DNA of 64,000 nt from Streptomyces glaucescens (GTDB taxonomy: Bacteria > Actinomycetota > Actinomycetes > Streptomycetales > Streptomycetaceae). Under the pieces are notes generated by a model. It ran no database searches. It saw nothing but the letters and a program-made list of their open reading frames with translations, and was not told the origin of the DNA. A program made the translations under genes and the position numbers. The stretch spans positions 5,808,501-5,872,500 of the forward strand of contig NZ_CP009438.1 of assembly GCF_000761215.1 (NCBI RefSeq), given 5' to 3'. The first letter of the stretch is position 1, and the number at the start of each line of letters is the position of its first letter. Shown in pieces: positions 1-8,304 of the stretch.

Positions 1-380
1 TGCACCACCTCCCGGGCGGACACGTGCAGTTCGACGTCGGCCGGTGATCCGTCGGCCCACAGGGCCGCCGGGTCCAGCCGCCAGGCGTAGGTGTCCCAGA
101 CCAGGTGGTGCCCGAAGGGGACGTCGTAGGCGTGGTGCGACAGCAGCGGGAACGACTGGCGAACGGTCTCGCTGAGGAGGAGGGGGTCGTGGCGCCCGCC
201 GCGCACGGCATAGAAGGGGTGATCTCCCGGCCAGCGGGCGGTGACGACGAAACAGTTGTCCGCGACGCGCCGCCACCCCGTCAGGAGCACCTGGTCGGCA
301 TTGTGTTTGTGGACGGACCGCTGCGCGACTGGGCGCGTCCCGGCGGCGGCATCGATGGTTAACGGCTTGGTCAACGTCAC
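1..380 (-). CDS. AfsA/ScbA-family gamma-butyrolactone synthase, 5' part only
   Basis: The protein runs off the left edge; about 126 N-terminal residues are visible. It carries the first AfsA hot-dog repeat: VHKHNADQVLLTG, a Trp-Pro-x-Asp-His motif (WPGDH), then GRHDPLLLSETVRQSFPLLSHHAYDVPFGHH, all hallmarks of the AfsA family. AfsA proteins join a beta-keto acyl chain to dihydroxyacetone phosphate, the first committed step of gamma-butyrolactone signal synthesis. I chose the GTG at 380 because GGGA lies just upstream; a TTG two codons earlier is possible. Codon 7 is TTA (362-360), the rare leucine codon read by the bldA tRNA, so translation may depend on bldA. It is divergent from an ScbR-like receptor gene, the classic scbA/scbR layout. 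Family call is firm; which butanolide it makes is unknown. Confidence 0.9.
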   Translation of the reverse strand, partial: MTLTKPLTIDAAAGTRPVAQRSVHKHNADQVLLTGWRRVADNCFVVTARWPGDHPFYAVRGGRHDPLLLSETVRQSFPLLSHHAYDVPFGHHLVWDTYAWRLDPAALWADGSPADVELHVSAREVV

Positions 381-453
381 TCCCAAGGGACAGAAGGTGA
401 CCGAACAAGGCCCGTCTAGGGCGGTAGCTGGACTGCCGCGGCAGCCGCATGTA

Positions 454-477
454 AACCTAAAGGACGTTCTTTTTGTT
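454..477. promoter_or_regulatory. ARE-like palindromic operator between afsA-like and tetR genes
   Basis: A near-palindrome of 24 bases: AACCTAAAGGAC followed by GTTCTTTTTGTT, 9 of 12 pairs matching. It ends 7 bases before the receptor start at 485 and lies in the divergent afsA promoter region. A very similar element occurs at 4078-4105. By position and symmetry it is a good autoregulatory element for an ScbR-type receptor. Binding is inferred. Confidence 0.7.
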
Positions 478-484
478 GTCGAGG

Positions 485-1123
485 ATGGCTGATCAGACGA
501 TGACCCGACCGACCCAGGAGAGGGCTCTGCGCACCCGCGAAGTACTGCTGCGGGCGGGAGCCGAGGTGTTCGACGAGTGCGGATACGCGGGGGCGGGCAT
601 CAACCGCATCCTCGAACGAGCCAAGGTCACCGCCGGGGCTCTCTACTTCCACTTCAAGTCCAAGGAGGGCCTGGCCCGCGCCGTCATGAGCGCCCAGCCC
701 GCCGTGATCGAGCCGAGGCTGAACTCCCGCGGACTCCAGCGCCTGGTCGACATCACCCTGGTGTGGGCGCACGAACTCCAGGTGAACGCCCTGCTCCGCG
801 CGGGTGTCCGGCTCTCGGTCGAACAGGGGAGCTTCGGGCTGCGGGACGCCTCCTCCTACCTGGGCTGGAAGGAGATAATGGCGGAGTGCCTGCACACGGC
901 CGTCGACGAGGACGAACTGCTGCCCACGACCCGGCCCGACGACATCGCGGAGTTCCTGGTCGGCGCGTGTACCGGCGTCCAGCTGTACTCACAGCTGATC
1001 AGCGACCGCGCCGATCTGCCGCGCCGCACGGTCGTCATGTGGCGGATGTTGCTGCCCGGCATCGCCCGCCCCGAGACCATCGCGCGCATCGACCTCGACG
1101 TCGCGAGGGGCAGGTCCCGGTGA
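485..1123 (+). CDS. TetR-family gamma-butyrolactone receptor (ScbR/ArpA type)
   Basis: A 212-residue regulator. The N-terminal 55 residues hold the TetR helix-turn-helix (RTREVLLRAGAEVFDECGYAGAGINRILERAKVTAGALYFHFKSKEGL), with the GALYFHF signature of butyrolactone receptors. The rest is the ligand-binding domain, including SVEQGSF, matching ScbR relatives. Such proteins repress target promoters until a butanolide binds. Start is uncertain: ATG at 485 has GAGG directly in front, and an in-frame ATG at 500 is also possible. The operator at 454-477 sits on its promoter, so autorepression is likely. Its stop overlaps the next gene's start (GTGA), so the two are translationally coupled. Confidence 0.9.
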   Translation: MADQTMTRPTQERALRTREVLLRAGAEVFDECGYAGAGINRILERAKVTAGALYFHFKSKEGLARAVMSAQPAVIEPRLNSRGLQRLVDITLVWAHELQVNALLRAGVRLSVEQGSFGLRDASSYLGWKEIMAECLHTAVDEDELLPTTRPDDIAEFLVGACTGVQLYSQLISDRADLPRRTVVMWRMLLPGIARPETIARIDLDVARGRSR

Positions 1124-1974
1124 GACTGCGGATCGCCGTCGCGGGAGCCACCGGAACCGTCGGACGCCGGCTGGCCGCACTGCTGGGCGCCGACCACGAG
1201 GTGCTCTCGCTGACCAGGTCACCGGAGCAGGCCGCCCGGCTGGGCGTCCCGGGCCGCCCCGTACAGGCCGACTTCGGCCGCCGAGCCGGTCTGGAACGCC
1301 TCCTCGAAGGGGCCGACGCCCTGTTCGTCGCCACCTTCGACCCCGTACGGCCGTGCCACGACGAGCACCTCGCCGACGCGGCCCGGCAGGCGGGGGTGCG
1401 CCACGTCGTCAAGCTCTCCGCGCTCGCCGTCACCGACACCGGAGCCCAGGACCTGATCACCCGCTGGCAGCGCGACTGCGAGGACATCTGGCGGGCCGCG
1501 GGACCGGCCTGGACGTTCCTGCGGGCACGCGCCTTCATGTCCAACTGCCTGGCCTGGGCGGACGCCGTCCGCGCCGGCGGCCCGGTGCGCACCCTGCACG
1601 GGGACGCCCCGAACGCCTGCGTGGACCCCGCCGACCTGGCCGAGGCGGCGGCCCGCGCCCTCACCGGCCGCGGCCACCACGGCCGGGCCTACGCCCTGAC
1701 CGGCCCCCGTGCCCTCTCGGCGCGCGAGCAGGTGGCCCACCTCGCCGAACTGCTGGGGCGCCCGCTGCGGCACGAGGCACTGACGGAGGAGGAGGCCCTG
1801 GCGCACTGGCGCGCCCGGTACCCGGAACCCGTCGCCCGGGCACTGCTGGAGAGCGCCCGGCGACAGGCCGCCGGGGCCAAGGCCTCCGTCACCCGGGACG
1901 TGGAGCGGGTGACGGGCCGCCCCGCCACGCCGTTCGAGGCGTGGGCCCGCGCGCATCTGGCCCGGTTCCGCTGA
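1120..1974 (+). CDS. NmrA-like NAD(P)H-binding oxidoreductase
   Basis: A 284-residue Rossmann protein of the atypical SDR/NmrA type. The dinucleotide motif GATGTVGRRLA sits at residues 9-19, and the family's substrate-pocket region (HVVKLSALAV, then TFLRARAFMSN) is visible. The GTG start at 1120 overlaps the receptor gene's TGA, which fixes the start and implies coupled translation. Reductases are often linked to afsA/scbR pairs, where they reduce the butenolide precursor or set the side-chain oxidation state; that role is inferred here from position only. It could equally be a quinone reductase or a redox-sensing regulator. Confidence 0.8.
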   Translation: MRLRIAVAGATGTVGRRLAALLGADHEVLSLTRSPEQAARLGVPGRPVQADFGRRAGLERLLEGADALFVATFDPVRPCHDEHLADAARQAGVRHVVKLSALAVTDTGAQDLITRWQRDCEDIWRAAGPAWTFLRARAFMSNCLAWADAVRAGGPVRTLHGDAPNACVDPADLAEAAARALTGRGHHGRAYALTGPRALSAREQVAHLAELLGRPLRHEALTEEEALAHWRARYPEPVARALLESARRQAAGAKASVTRDVERVTGRPATPFEAWARAHLARFR

Positions 1975-2036
1975 GAACCGCCCGCCCGCCCCGGAAACGT
2001 TCGGACCCCTCGATAGGAGAAGAGGACGACACCCAC

Positions 2037-2795
2037 ATGCTCCTGGACGGCAAGACCATCATGATCACCGGTTGCTCCAGCGGCATCGGAGCCGCCGCCG
2101 CCCGGCTGTTCGCCGCGGAGGGCGCCCACGTCGTGCTGATGGCCCGGCGCGAGCAGCGGCTGCGCGAACTGGCGGCAGAGATCGAGGAGAACGGGGGATC
2201 GGCGCTGCCCGCGCCGGGCGACGTCACCCGCGAGCAGGACGTCGCCCGGACCGTGGAGGAGGCGGTGCGCCGGTTCGGCCGGCTGGACGGGGCGTTCAAC
2301 AACGCCGGCTGGGCCTGTGTGGGCAAACCGCTCCACGAGATCGACCAGGCCGACTACGAGCGCGTCATGGACGTGAACGTGCGCGGCGTGTGGAACTGCC
2401 TGCGGCGGCAGATACCGGCCATGCTCGCCGACGGGCAGGGCGGTTCGATCGTGAACACCTCCAGTGTGGCGGGGGTGCTGGCACCGGGCTCGGGAGCACC
2501 GTACGTGGCCGCCAAGCACGCGGTGCTGGGCCTGACCCGCGCCGCCGCGGCCGACTACGGCGAGCGCGGCATCCGGGTCAACGCCCTGGTGGTGGGCAGT
2601 GTCAGGACCGAGCTGATGGAGGAAGTGCTCAGCGAGGACCCGCGGTTGGAGGAGCCCTTCGTGCGCCGCGCCCCCCAGCGGCGCATGGCGGCGCCCCACG
2701 AGGTCGCCGAGGCCGCGGCCTGGCTGCTGGCGGGCCGCGCCTCGTTCGTCACCGGTGCCGCCATGGCGGTGGACGGCGGCTGGACCGCCGCCTGA
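2037..2795 (+). CDS. SDR-family NAD(P)-dependent oxidoreductase
   Basis: A 252-residue classical short-chain dehydrogenase. Visible motifs: TGCSSGIG (cofactor, residues about 11-18), NNAG (residues about 87-90), catalytic Ser in NTSSVAGV, the YxxxK pair in YVAAKHAV, and the C-terminal GAAMAVDGGWTA. A strong AGGAGA-type ribosome site precedes ATG 2037. It lies 62 bases after the NmrA-like gene and is probably in the same transcript as the receptor. An SDR beside an AfsA homologue recalls BarS1 of S. virginiae, which fixes hydroxyl stereochemistry of virginiae butanolide; a similar role is plausible but inferred. Substrate unknown. Confidence 0.88.
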   Translation: MLLDGKTIMITGCSSGIGAAAARLFAAEGAHVVLMARREQRLRELAAEIEENGGSALPAPGDVTREQDVARTVEEAVRRFGRLDGAFNNAGWACVGKPLHEIDQADYERVMDVNVRGVWNCLRRQIPAMLADGQGGSIVNTSSVAGVLAPGSGAPYVAAKHAVLGLTRAAAADYGERGIRVNALVVGSVRTELMEEVLSEDPRLEEPFVRRAPQRRMAAPHEVAEAAAWLLAGRASFVTGAAMAVDGGWTAA

Positions 2796-2811
2796 CCCGC
2801 CGCGCCCGCCG

Positions 2812-2849
2812 GACGCCCCCGTTCGGGACACTCCCCGGACGGGGGCGTC
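2812..2849. terminator. Bidirectional hairpin terminator
   Basis: A perfect 11-bp stem (GACGCCCCCGT paired with ACGGGGGCGTC) with a 16-base loop, between two convergent genes. It overlaps the stop codon of the leftward transposase-like gene. No U-tract, as usual for Streptomyces. Confidence 0.65.
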
Positions 2850-4029
2850 AGGCGCTCAGGCAGTCGGCGGGGCCGGAGGTCAGGCGCCGGTAGGCGTACG
2901 CGGCGGACACCATCGTCATGTGGTGGTGCCAGCCGGGGTAGGAGCGCCCCTCGAAGTCCAGGAGGCCGTAGCTCTCCTCCAGTTCCCGCAGGCTGTCCGC
3001 CACGAGCTGCTGACGCCGTATCAGGGAGAAGACGTAGCCCGCGTTGCGCCGGCGCAGGGAGCTGAGCCAGTACTGCGCGCCGCCGCTCCCGCCGGGGGAG
3101 TCGAGCGCGAACAGCCGGTGCACGGGCGGGTGCCCGCCGGGGCCGGTCGCGTGCCGTCCCGGCAGGCGCACCAGCGCCGAGCGGACCCGCACCGGCCCGC
3201 AGCCGGCGTCCAGGTGGGACAGGGCCACGCGGAAGCGGGTCCCGCCCGCTCCGATCATCTGCTCCGCGGTCGCGGGGCCGGCCGGCGGGGACGCGGGCGT
3301 TCCGGGACCGTGCTGCACCACGGGGTGGTCGGGGCGCACCCGGACCAGCCACTCTCCCGGACCGGACGCCGGCCCGGCGGCGGGCTCGGCCAGGTCCCCG
3401 GTGACGGTCAGGTCGGCGACGAGCGGTGTGCGCTGGGCCCACGGTGCCGAGCCGGCGCCGGCGGCCATCTCCAGGGCGCGCTTCCAGGCCGAACCGCCGG
3501 TGACCGAGTCGGGGATCCTCGCCCGCCGGCGCAGCGCGGCGTCCTCGCACCATCCGCCGTCCAGGACGAGGTCCCAGTCGACGGGGATCGCCTCGGTCCG
3601 CGAGACCATGAACAGGCCGACGCCGACCTGGCAGTTGACCGTGGCGCCCAGCCCGGGCACGAAACGGCGCTGGACCCCGACGGAACTGCTGCCCTTCTTC
3701 TCGGCCACGAACGTGGCGGCGACCCAGGCGTGGTCCGGGAGCCGGCGGGCCGCCAGGCGGGCGAGGACGGACCGCGGCTGGTGCCAGTCCCAGGGGCTGG
3801 CGGTGATGAACTGCTGGAGCGCCTGCCCGGCGCTCGGCTCACCGCATATCTGTCCGGCCAGGCGCTGCATCGTCTTGCGGCCGGGGGTGCTCAGCAGTCC
3901 GCGCAGGTACACGTCGGCCCAGCGCTGCTGGTCCACGCGCGGCAGGCTCCCGAACACCGTGTGGACGAAGTCGGTCAGGGACCACCCCGTGCGCGCGACG
4001 GATGACCTTGCGGGGCAGGTGGTGACCAT
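2848..4029 (-). CDS. IS701-like transposase relative, probably domesticated and inactive
   Basis: A 393-residue protein resembling IS701-family DDE transposases: KKGSSSVGVQRRFVPGLGATVNCQVGVGLFMVS in the first third matches the usual KKGxxSVGVxRQYSGxxGxxxNCQVGV block, and the C-terminal SYPGWHHHMTMVSAAYAY matches the family's end. In active members an Asp-rich D(D/E)TGF segment comes right before KKG. Here it reads ATFVAEKKG, so the first catalytic Asp appears lost. I see no terminal inverted repeats or target duplication. ATG 4029 has a strong GAGGGGGA site. Its promoter carries an ARE-like palindrome (4078-4105) shared with the adjacent receptor gene. Likely an exapted DNA-binding protein; function unknown. 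Confidence 0.75.
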   Translation of the reverse strand: MVTTCPARSSVARTGWSLTDFVHTVFGSLPRVDQQRWADVYLRGLLSTPGRKTMQRLAGQICGEPSAGQALQQFITASPWDWHQPRSVLARLAARRLPDHAWVAATFVAEKKGSSSVGVQRRFVPGLGATVNCQVGVGLFMVSRTEAIPVDWDLVLDGGWCEDAALRRRARIPDSVTGGSAWKRALEMAAGAGSAPWAQRTPLVADLTVTGDLAEPAAGPASGPGEWLVRVRPDHPVVQHGPGTPASPPAGPATAEQMIGAGGTRFRVALSHLDAGCGPVRVRSALVRLPGRHATGPGGHPPVHRLFALDSPGGSGGAQYWLSSLRRRNAGYVFSLIRRQQLVADSLRELEESYGLLDFEGRSYPGWHHHMTMVSAAYAYRRLTSGPADCLSA

Positions 4030-4077
4030 GGTGACGCGTTCCCCCTCGATGCGTTGGCGACGACCTTGACCGCAGCC

Positions 4078-4105
4078 AAAACATAGCAGACGTTCTCTTT
4101 GTTTT
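4078..4105. promoter_or_regulatory. ARE-like palindromic operator, second copy
   Basis: AAAACATAGCAGAC followed by GTTCTCTTTGTTTT; 10 of 14 positions pair. It shares the core ACGTTCT-(C/T)-TTTGTT with the element at 454-477. It lies 49 bases upstream of the transposase-like gene and about 180 bases upstream of the TetR gene at 4288. A butanolide receptor probably controls both. Confidence 0.7.
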
Positions 4106-4287
4106 GGGTCGGGATCCAGCCGATCACGCGGCCGACGGCTCAGCCGGGGCTTGCCTTCGGTGAGGCGAACAATGCAAGGTTTGTCTCGGATTTCGGGCCG
4201 GTGTCACCACTGGTCGACCGTTCGACCAGCGCCGGAAGAGTCGGGCGGACCGCGCGCGAGGTGCAGGGATTGCGGGAGAACGTCGGT

Positions 4288-4902
4288 GTGAAGCAGGTAC
4301 GAGCCGTGCGGACGCGGCGCCTCATCCTGCAGGCCGCCGCGGAACAGTTCGACCTGCGCGGATACGCCGGCACCCCGCTCAACTGCGTCACGAGGGCCGC
4401 CGGGATCTCCATGGGCGCGCTCACCTTCCACTTCCCGACCAAGCAGGACCTCGCGGACGCCGTCCAGCTGTCCGGCATCGAGATCACCAGGGACGTCGTC
4501 GAGCAGACGGCCGGCCTGCCCGTCGCCCCGCTGCACGGCGCGCGCGCCCTGGCGCTGTCGGTCACCCGGCTCCTGGAGGAGTGCACCACGGTCCGCGCGA
4601 CCGCCCGGCTCACCCGTGAACGCTCGGGCGGTGACGGCTGGACCGGCGTCTGGCTCACCTGTCTGACCGAACTGCTGCGCCGGGCACACGACGAAGGACG
4701 GCTGCGCCCGCGGGTCGCGCCCGAGACGTTCGCCGAATCGGTGCTGTTCCTCATCATGGGCATCGAGGAGTACACGCGCTGCGCCGCACTGGGGACGGAC
4801 GGCGACTCCCCCGCCGTCCGCCGCGTCGCGCGTGCCTGGGATCTGCTGCTGTACGGGGCCCTTGACTCGGCCGGGCAGGCCGGGGGCAACCTGACCAAGT
4901 AG
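4288..4902 (+). CDS. TetR-family regulator, ScbR-like
   Basis: A 204-residue protein with an N-terminal TetR helix-turn-helix (RTRRLILQAAAEQFDLRGYAGTPLNCVTRAAGISMGALTFHFPTKQDLADAV). GALTFHF is close to the GALYFHF of butanolide receptors. The reading frame stays open upstream to about 4099, but GTG 4288 is preceded by GGGAG and gives the family's usual N-terminus. The C-terminal domain is less like ScbR than the proteins at 485 and 10624, so it may be a pseudo-receptor that binds antibiotics or another ligand. The long leader holds the operator at 4078-4105. Confidence 0.82.
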   Translation: MKQVRAVRTRRLILQAAAEQFDLRGYAGTPLNCVTRAAGISMGALTFHFPTKQDLADAVQLSGIEITRDVVEQTAGLPVAPLHGARALALSVTRLLEECTTVRATARLTRERSGGDGWTGVWLTCLTELLRRAHDEGRLRPRVAPETFAESVLFLIMGIEEYTRCAALGTDGDSPAVRRVARAWDLLLYGALDSAGQAGGNLTK

Positions 4903-4904
4903 GC

Positions 4905-4922
4905 GACGGTTGAACGACCGTC
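4905..4922. repeat. Small inverted repeat after the TetR gene
   Basis: GACGGT and ACCGTC separated by TGAACG, starting 2 bases after the TetR stop. The 6-6-6 layout is like other operators in this island, but it could also be a weak terminator. The remaining 200 bases before the LuxR gene show nothing else clear. Confidence 0.35.
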
Positions 4923-5129
4923 CTTGCACCGGCCCCCGGCGCCGGGTGACCTTCTATGCCGGGTTGGCGGTTTCCCATCGGCGACGAGGCCGGTGCACGG
5001 CGCCCGGCAGCGCGGCCGTCACCCACGCGCAGCGATCGCCCCGGCACCCCTCGACCGATCCCCGTCGGGGCCCTGCGGCCAGTGGTCCCCTCTGCTTTCC
5101 CCATCCACGCCGACAGAAGGTGACAGAAC

Positions 5130-6485
5130 GTGAACCCAGTGCTGGAGGCCGGAACTCACCCGCTGCACGGTCGGTCCGAGGAAGTGTCGACGCTTTGTCA
5201 CGCCATCCGCTCCGCGCACCAGGCCGGAAGCCTCCGCGTCTCCCTCGAGGGAGGGCCGGGAACGGGCAAGTCCCGCCTGCTCGCCGAGGCCGCCGCCCTG
5301 GCGGAGTCGGCCGGCGCGACGGTGCTGCGGGGGCTCCACGAGGACCCCGTCACGTACGACGGCACCGTCGTCGTCCTCCTGGACGACACCCACTGCTCCG
5401 ACGAGACCGACGTCAAGGCGCTGTCGAGGGTGCGCCTGAAGGCCGCGGGACTGCCGGTCGTCTGGTGCACGAGCCGCCGGTGGGGGAGGCCCAACAGCCC
5501 GCTCGACATCGCCCTGGGCTCCCTGGCCGAGCCCCACCGGGCGTTCCGGCTGCGTCCGCTCGACGAGCGTGCCGTCCAGCGGATGGCCCAGGACATCCTG
5601 GGCGCCGAACCCGAGGGCGAACTGGCCCGGGCGGTGTCCTCGGTCTCGGGACATCCCCAGGCGCTGCGGGTGCTGCTCGAAGGGTTCCTCGACGAGGGCC
5701 GGGTGGAGATCGGCGCGCGCGCCCGGCTGACCGGCGCCGGGCTGCCGGAGAAGTTCACCGCGCTGGTGCGCCGTTATCTCCAGGACTGCTCTCCCTCCTG
5801 CACCCACCTGCTCCTCGTGGCCTCCGTCCTGGGCACCCACCTGATCTTCGGCGAGCTGACCGACGTACTCGGGGTCAAGCCGTCACAACTGCTGCCGGAT
5901 CTCCAGGAGGCGGTGTTCTCCGGCCTGCTGAGCCGGGACCGGGACGACGTGCGGTTCAGCAACATGCTGTTCCGGCAGGTCATCCTGGACTCCATGCCGG
6001 CCTCGGCGCAGGCGGCCATCCGCCGGCAGGCGGACGAGTACCGGGCCCGGCAGTTCGGTGCGGCGCTCGAAGGCGTCGGCCGGGGCACCGGCCCGGACAG
6101 ATCCGCCCCGCCCGCGGGCCCCGCCATACGTCCGCAGCCGTTCGCGAGCACCGCCCCGCCCGCCCCGGACGGGTTCCCGGCCGGGGCCGCGGAGCGCGAA
6201 CCGGCGGACGGCACCGGTGCGGTGCCCCCGATCCCGGGCTGGGACCACCTGACGGAGAAGCAGGTGCTCATCGCACGGCTCACGGTGCAGGGGCTCACCA
6301 ACAAGGAGATCGCGGGGCGCCTGTACCTGTCGCCGCACACGGTCAACTACCACCTGCGCAAGATCTTCCAGGCGCTGTCCATCCGCTCCCGGACCGATCT
6401 CGTACGGCTCACGCACAGCGCCGCCCGTCAGCACGCGGCCGCGGGCGGCACCGGGTGGTCCGGGGAGATGCGGACGCCCTTCTGA
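5130..6485 (+). CDS. LuxR-family regulator with N-terminal AAA/NTPase domain (small LAL type)
   Basis: A 451-residue regulator. Residues about 30-150 form a P-loop NTPase: Walker A GGPGTGKS near residue 42, Walker B VVVLLDDTH near residue 85. A helical middle region follows, then a Pro/Ala-rich linker (about 305-365). The C-terminal LuxR helix-turn-helix reads LTEKQVLIARLTVQGLTNKEIAGRLYLSPHTVNYHLRKIFQALSIRSRTDLV. It is half the length of true LAL activators (about 900 residues) and lacks their TPR part. LAL/LuxR activators usually switch on biosynthetic clusters; no such cluster is in this window. Start GTG 5130 follows AGAAGGTGACAG. Confidence 0.88.
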   Translation: MNPVLEAGTHPLHGRSEEVSTLCHAIRSAHQAGSLRVSLEGGPGTGKSRLLAEAAALAESAGATVLRGLHEDPVTYDGTVVVLLDDTHCSDETDVKALSRVRLKAAGLPVVWCTSRRWGRPNSPLDIALGSLAEPHRAFRLRPLDERAVQRMAQDILGAEPEGELARAVSSVSGHPQALRVLLEGFLDEGRVEIGARARLTGAGLPEKFTALVRRYLQDCSPSCTHLLLVASVLGTHLIFGELTDVLGVKPSQLLPDLQEAVFSGLLSRDRDDVRFSNMLFRQVILDSMPASAQAAIRRQADEYRARQFGAALEGVGRGTGPDRSAPPAGPAIRPQPFASTAPPAPDGFPAGAAEREPADGTGAVPPIPGWDHLTEKQVLIARLTVQGLTNKEIAGRLYLSPHTVNYHLRKIFQALSIRSRTDLVRLTHSAARQHAAAGGTGWSGEMRTPF

Positions 6486-6514
6486 GCCGGGCGCCGCGGC
6501 GGTTCGCCCACAGC

Positions 6515-6543
6515 GGCCGGCGGGGACCCGGTCCCCGCCGGCC
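6515..6543. terminator. Bidirectional terminator hairpin
   Basis: A perfect 13-bp stem: GGCCGGCGGGGAC and GTCCCCGCCGGCC around a CCG loop, between the convergent LuxR and mannanase genes. Confidence 0.75.
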
Positions 6544-6562
6544 GGCCGTGGTGGCGCGCGCG

Positions 6563-8242
6563 TCAGGAGACCGCGCAGGCCGTCCCGTTCAGGGTGAACG
6601 CCGCCGGGGCGGTGTTGGCGGTGGCCCGGGTGCCGGTGAAGCCGAGCGTGACCGAGCCGGAGGCGGGGATCGCGGCGGTGTAGGGGGCCGCGGCGACCGT
6701 CACGGCGGAGCCGGCCTGGGCGGGGGTGCCGCCCCACAGGTTGCTGATGGTCTGGCCGTCCGGGAAGGCGAAGGCCAGGGTCCAGCCGTTGATGCCGGTC
6801 GTCCCGGTGTTGCGGAGGGTGATCTCGCCCTGGAAGCCACCGGGCCACTGGTTGACGACGCGGTAGCCGACCGCGCAGCCGGTGCCGGGCGTGCCGGTGT
6901 CCTTGCCGGTGGTGACGGTGACCGTGGCCGAGCGCGGCGAGCGGTTCCCGGCCGCGTCCCTGGCGTAGACGGCGAAGGTGTACGCCGTCTGCGCGCTCAG
7001 ACCGGAGACCGTGGCCCGGGTGGTGGTGGCGGAGGCGGCCGGGGTCTCCGTGGTGCCGCTGACCCGGACCACGTCGTAGCCGGTGACGGCGACGTCATCG
7101 TCCGCCGCGGGCCAGGTGAGGGTGACGGAGGTGGCGGAGACGGCGGAGGCGGCCGGGGTGCCGGGGGCGGTCGGGGCCTGGGTGTCCGGGCCGGTGCCGC
7201 CGAACACCGTGGCCTCGCGGGAGGTGTGCGCGATGCCGTTCGCGCCGTGGAAGACGCGCTGCCCCCAGGAGCTGAGCCGCGCCGGGTCGAAACCGATCGC
7301 CAGGTCGAGGACCGGGTCCGTGTTGCCGCTCCAGGACCACGCCAGGTAGCCCAGGCCGAGCCGCTCGGCGGTGGCCATCATGGTGTCCTCGTCCGGGTCG
7401 CCCCACTGGTCCGCCGGCCCGCCGAACTCACCGATGACGAGGGGGAGTTTTGCGGTGACGAAGGCGTTCAGATAGTCGGTGATCTCCTGGGCCGTGTCGT
7501 AGACGCTGTACATGTGGATCGAGAAGACCAGGTTGCCGGTGGGGTCGGCGGCGTACACGGACCGGGCGTCGGCCCGCATGACGCCCTGCCAGTCCTGGCC
7601 CCAGTTCGGCGCGTCCACCATGATCGTGTGCTGGAAACCGGCGGCGCGCAGCTTCTTGACGGCGGCGATCGTCGGCTCGGTCCAGCCCTGCGGGTTCGTG
7701 TTCCCCCAGGGCTCGTTGCCGATGTTGACGATGACGTAGTCCTCCTCGCCGGCCAGGACGTCCTCGAGGCTGAGCCAGTAGTCGGCGGCGTGGTCGAGCG
7801 TGCCGGCCGCGGCCTCCTCGCCGTAGCCGGTGGTGTCGTGCACCTCCAGGACGCAGATCAGGCGGTTGGCCTTGCAGTCGCCGACGACGGCCGCGACGTC
7901 CTCGGGGCCGTTGCGGGTCCAGCGGTGGCCGTCCGAGAGGACGACCCGCACGGTGTTGGCGCCCAGTGCCTTGATGTCGGCGAGCGACCGGGTCTCGCCC
8001 GGATACCAGGTGTGGGCGTGGTTGACGCCGCGCATCACGAAGTCGTTGCCATTGCCTTCGAGGAGGCGGCCGCCGCTGACGTGCAGACCGGTGGCGGCGG
8101 TGCCGGGCGACTGCGCCCGGGCGGCCGGGGAGGCCAGCGCGAGCAGGCCCAGCAGGGTGGCCAGGGCGGCCGCGACCGCGAGCAGGGGAGTGGTTCGCGT
8201 GGTTCGCGTCGTACTTCTCGACGTGCTTCCTGTCGACCTCAC
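6563..8242 (-). CDS. Secreted beta-mannanase, GH5 with Fn3 and CBM2
   Basis: A 559-residue extracellular enzyme. Residues 1-43 are a long signal peptide ending ASPAARA. Residues about 50-335 are a GH5 barrel: RGVNHAHTWYP (typical of subfamily 8 mannanases), acid/base Glu177 in IGNEPWG and nucleophile Glu272 in IGEFGG. Residues about 354-437 are a fibronectin type III domain and about 455-559 a CBM2 cellulose-binding module. It likely cuts mannan or glucomannan while held on cellulose. Start GTG 8242 has GGAG five bases upstream. A CebR-type operator at 8305-8318 suggests control by cellulose breakdown products. It sits between the LuxR and aco genes but has its own promoter. Confidence 0.9.
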   Translation of the reverse strand: MRSTGSTSRSTTRTTRTTPLLAVAAALATLLGLLALASPAARAQSPGTAATGLHVSGGRLLEGNGNDFVMRGVNHAHTWYPGETRSLADIKALGANTVRVVLSDGHRWTRNGPEDVAAVVGDCKANRLICVLEVHDTTGYGEEAAAGTLDHAADYWLSLEDVLAGEEDYVIVNIGNEPWGNTNPQGWTEPTIAAVKKLRAAGFQHTIMVDAPNWGQDWQGVMRADARSVYAADPTGNLVFSIHMYSVYDTAQEITDYLNAFVTAKLPLVIGEFGGPADQWGDPDEDTMMATAERLGLGYLAWSWSGNTDPVLDLAIGFDPARLSSWGQRVFHGANGIAHTSREATVFGGTGPDTQAPTAPGTPAASAVSATSVTLTWPAADDDVAVTGYDVVRVSGTTETPAASATTTRATVSGLSAQTAYTFAVYARDAAGNRSPRSATVTVTTGKDTGTPGTGCAVGYRVVNQWPGGFQGEITLRNTGTTGINGWTLAFAFPDGQTISNLWGGTPAQAGSAVTVAAAPYTAAIPASGSVTLGFTGTRATANTAPAAFTLNGTACAVS

Positions 8243-8304
8243 TACGGCTCCAATGGGGTGAGTGAGAAACCGGACGGGGAGGGAGTGCCGGGGTGGCGCA
8301 GGTG

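Noticed and set aside
2848..4029. Intact active insertion sequence
   Set aside because: No terminal inverted repeats or target duplication seen, and the first catalytic Asp seems missing; treated as a domesticated gene.
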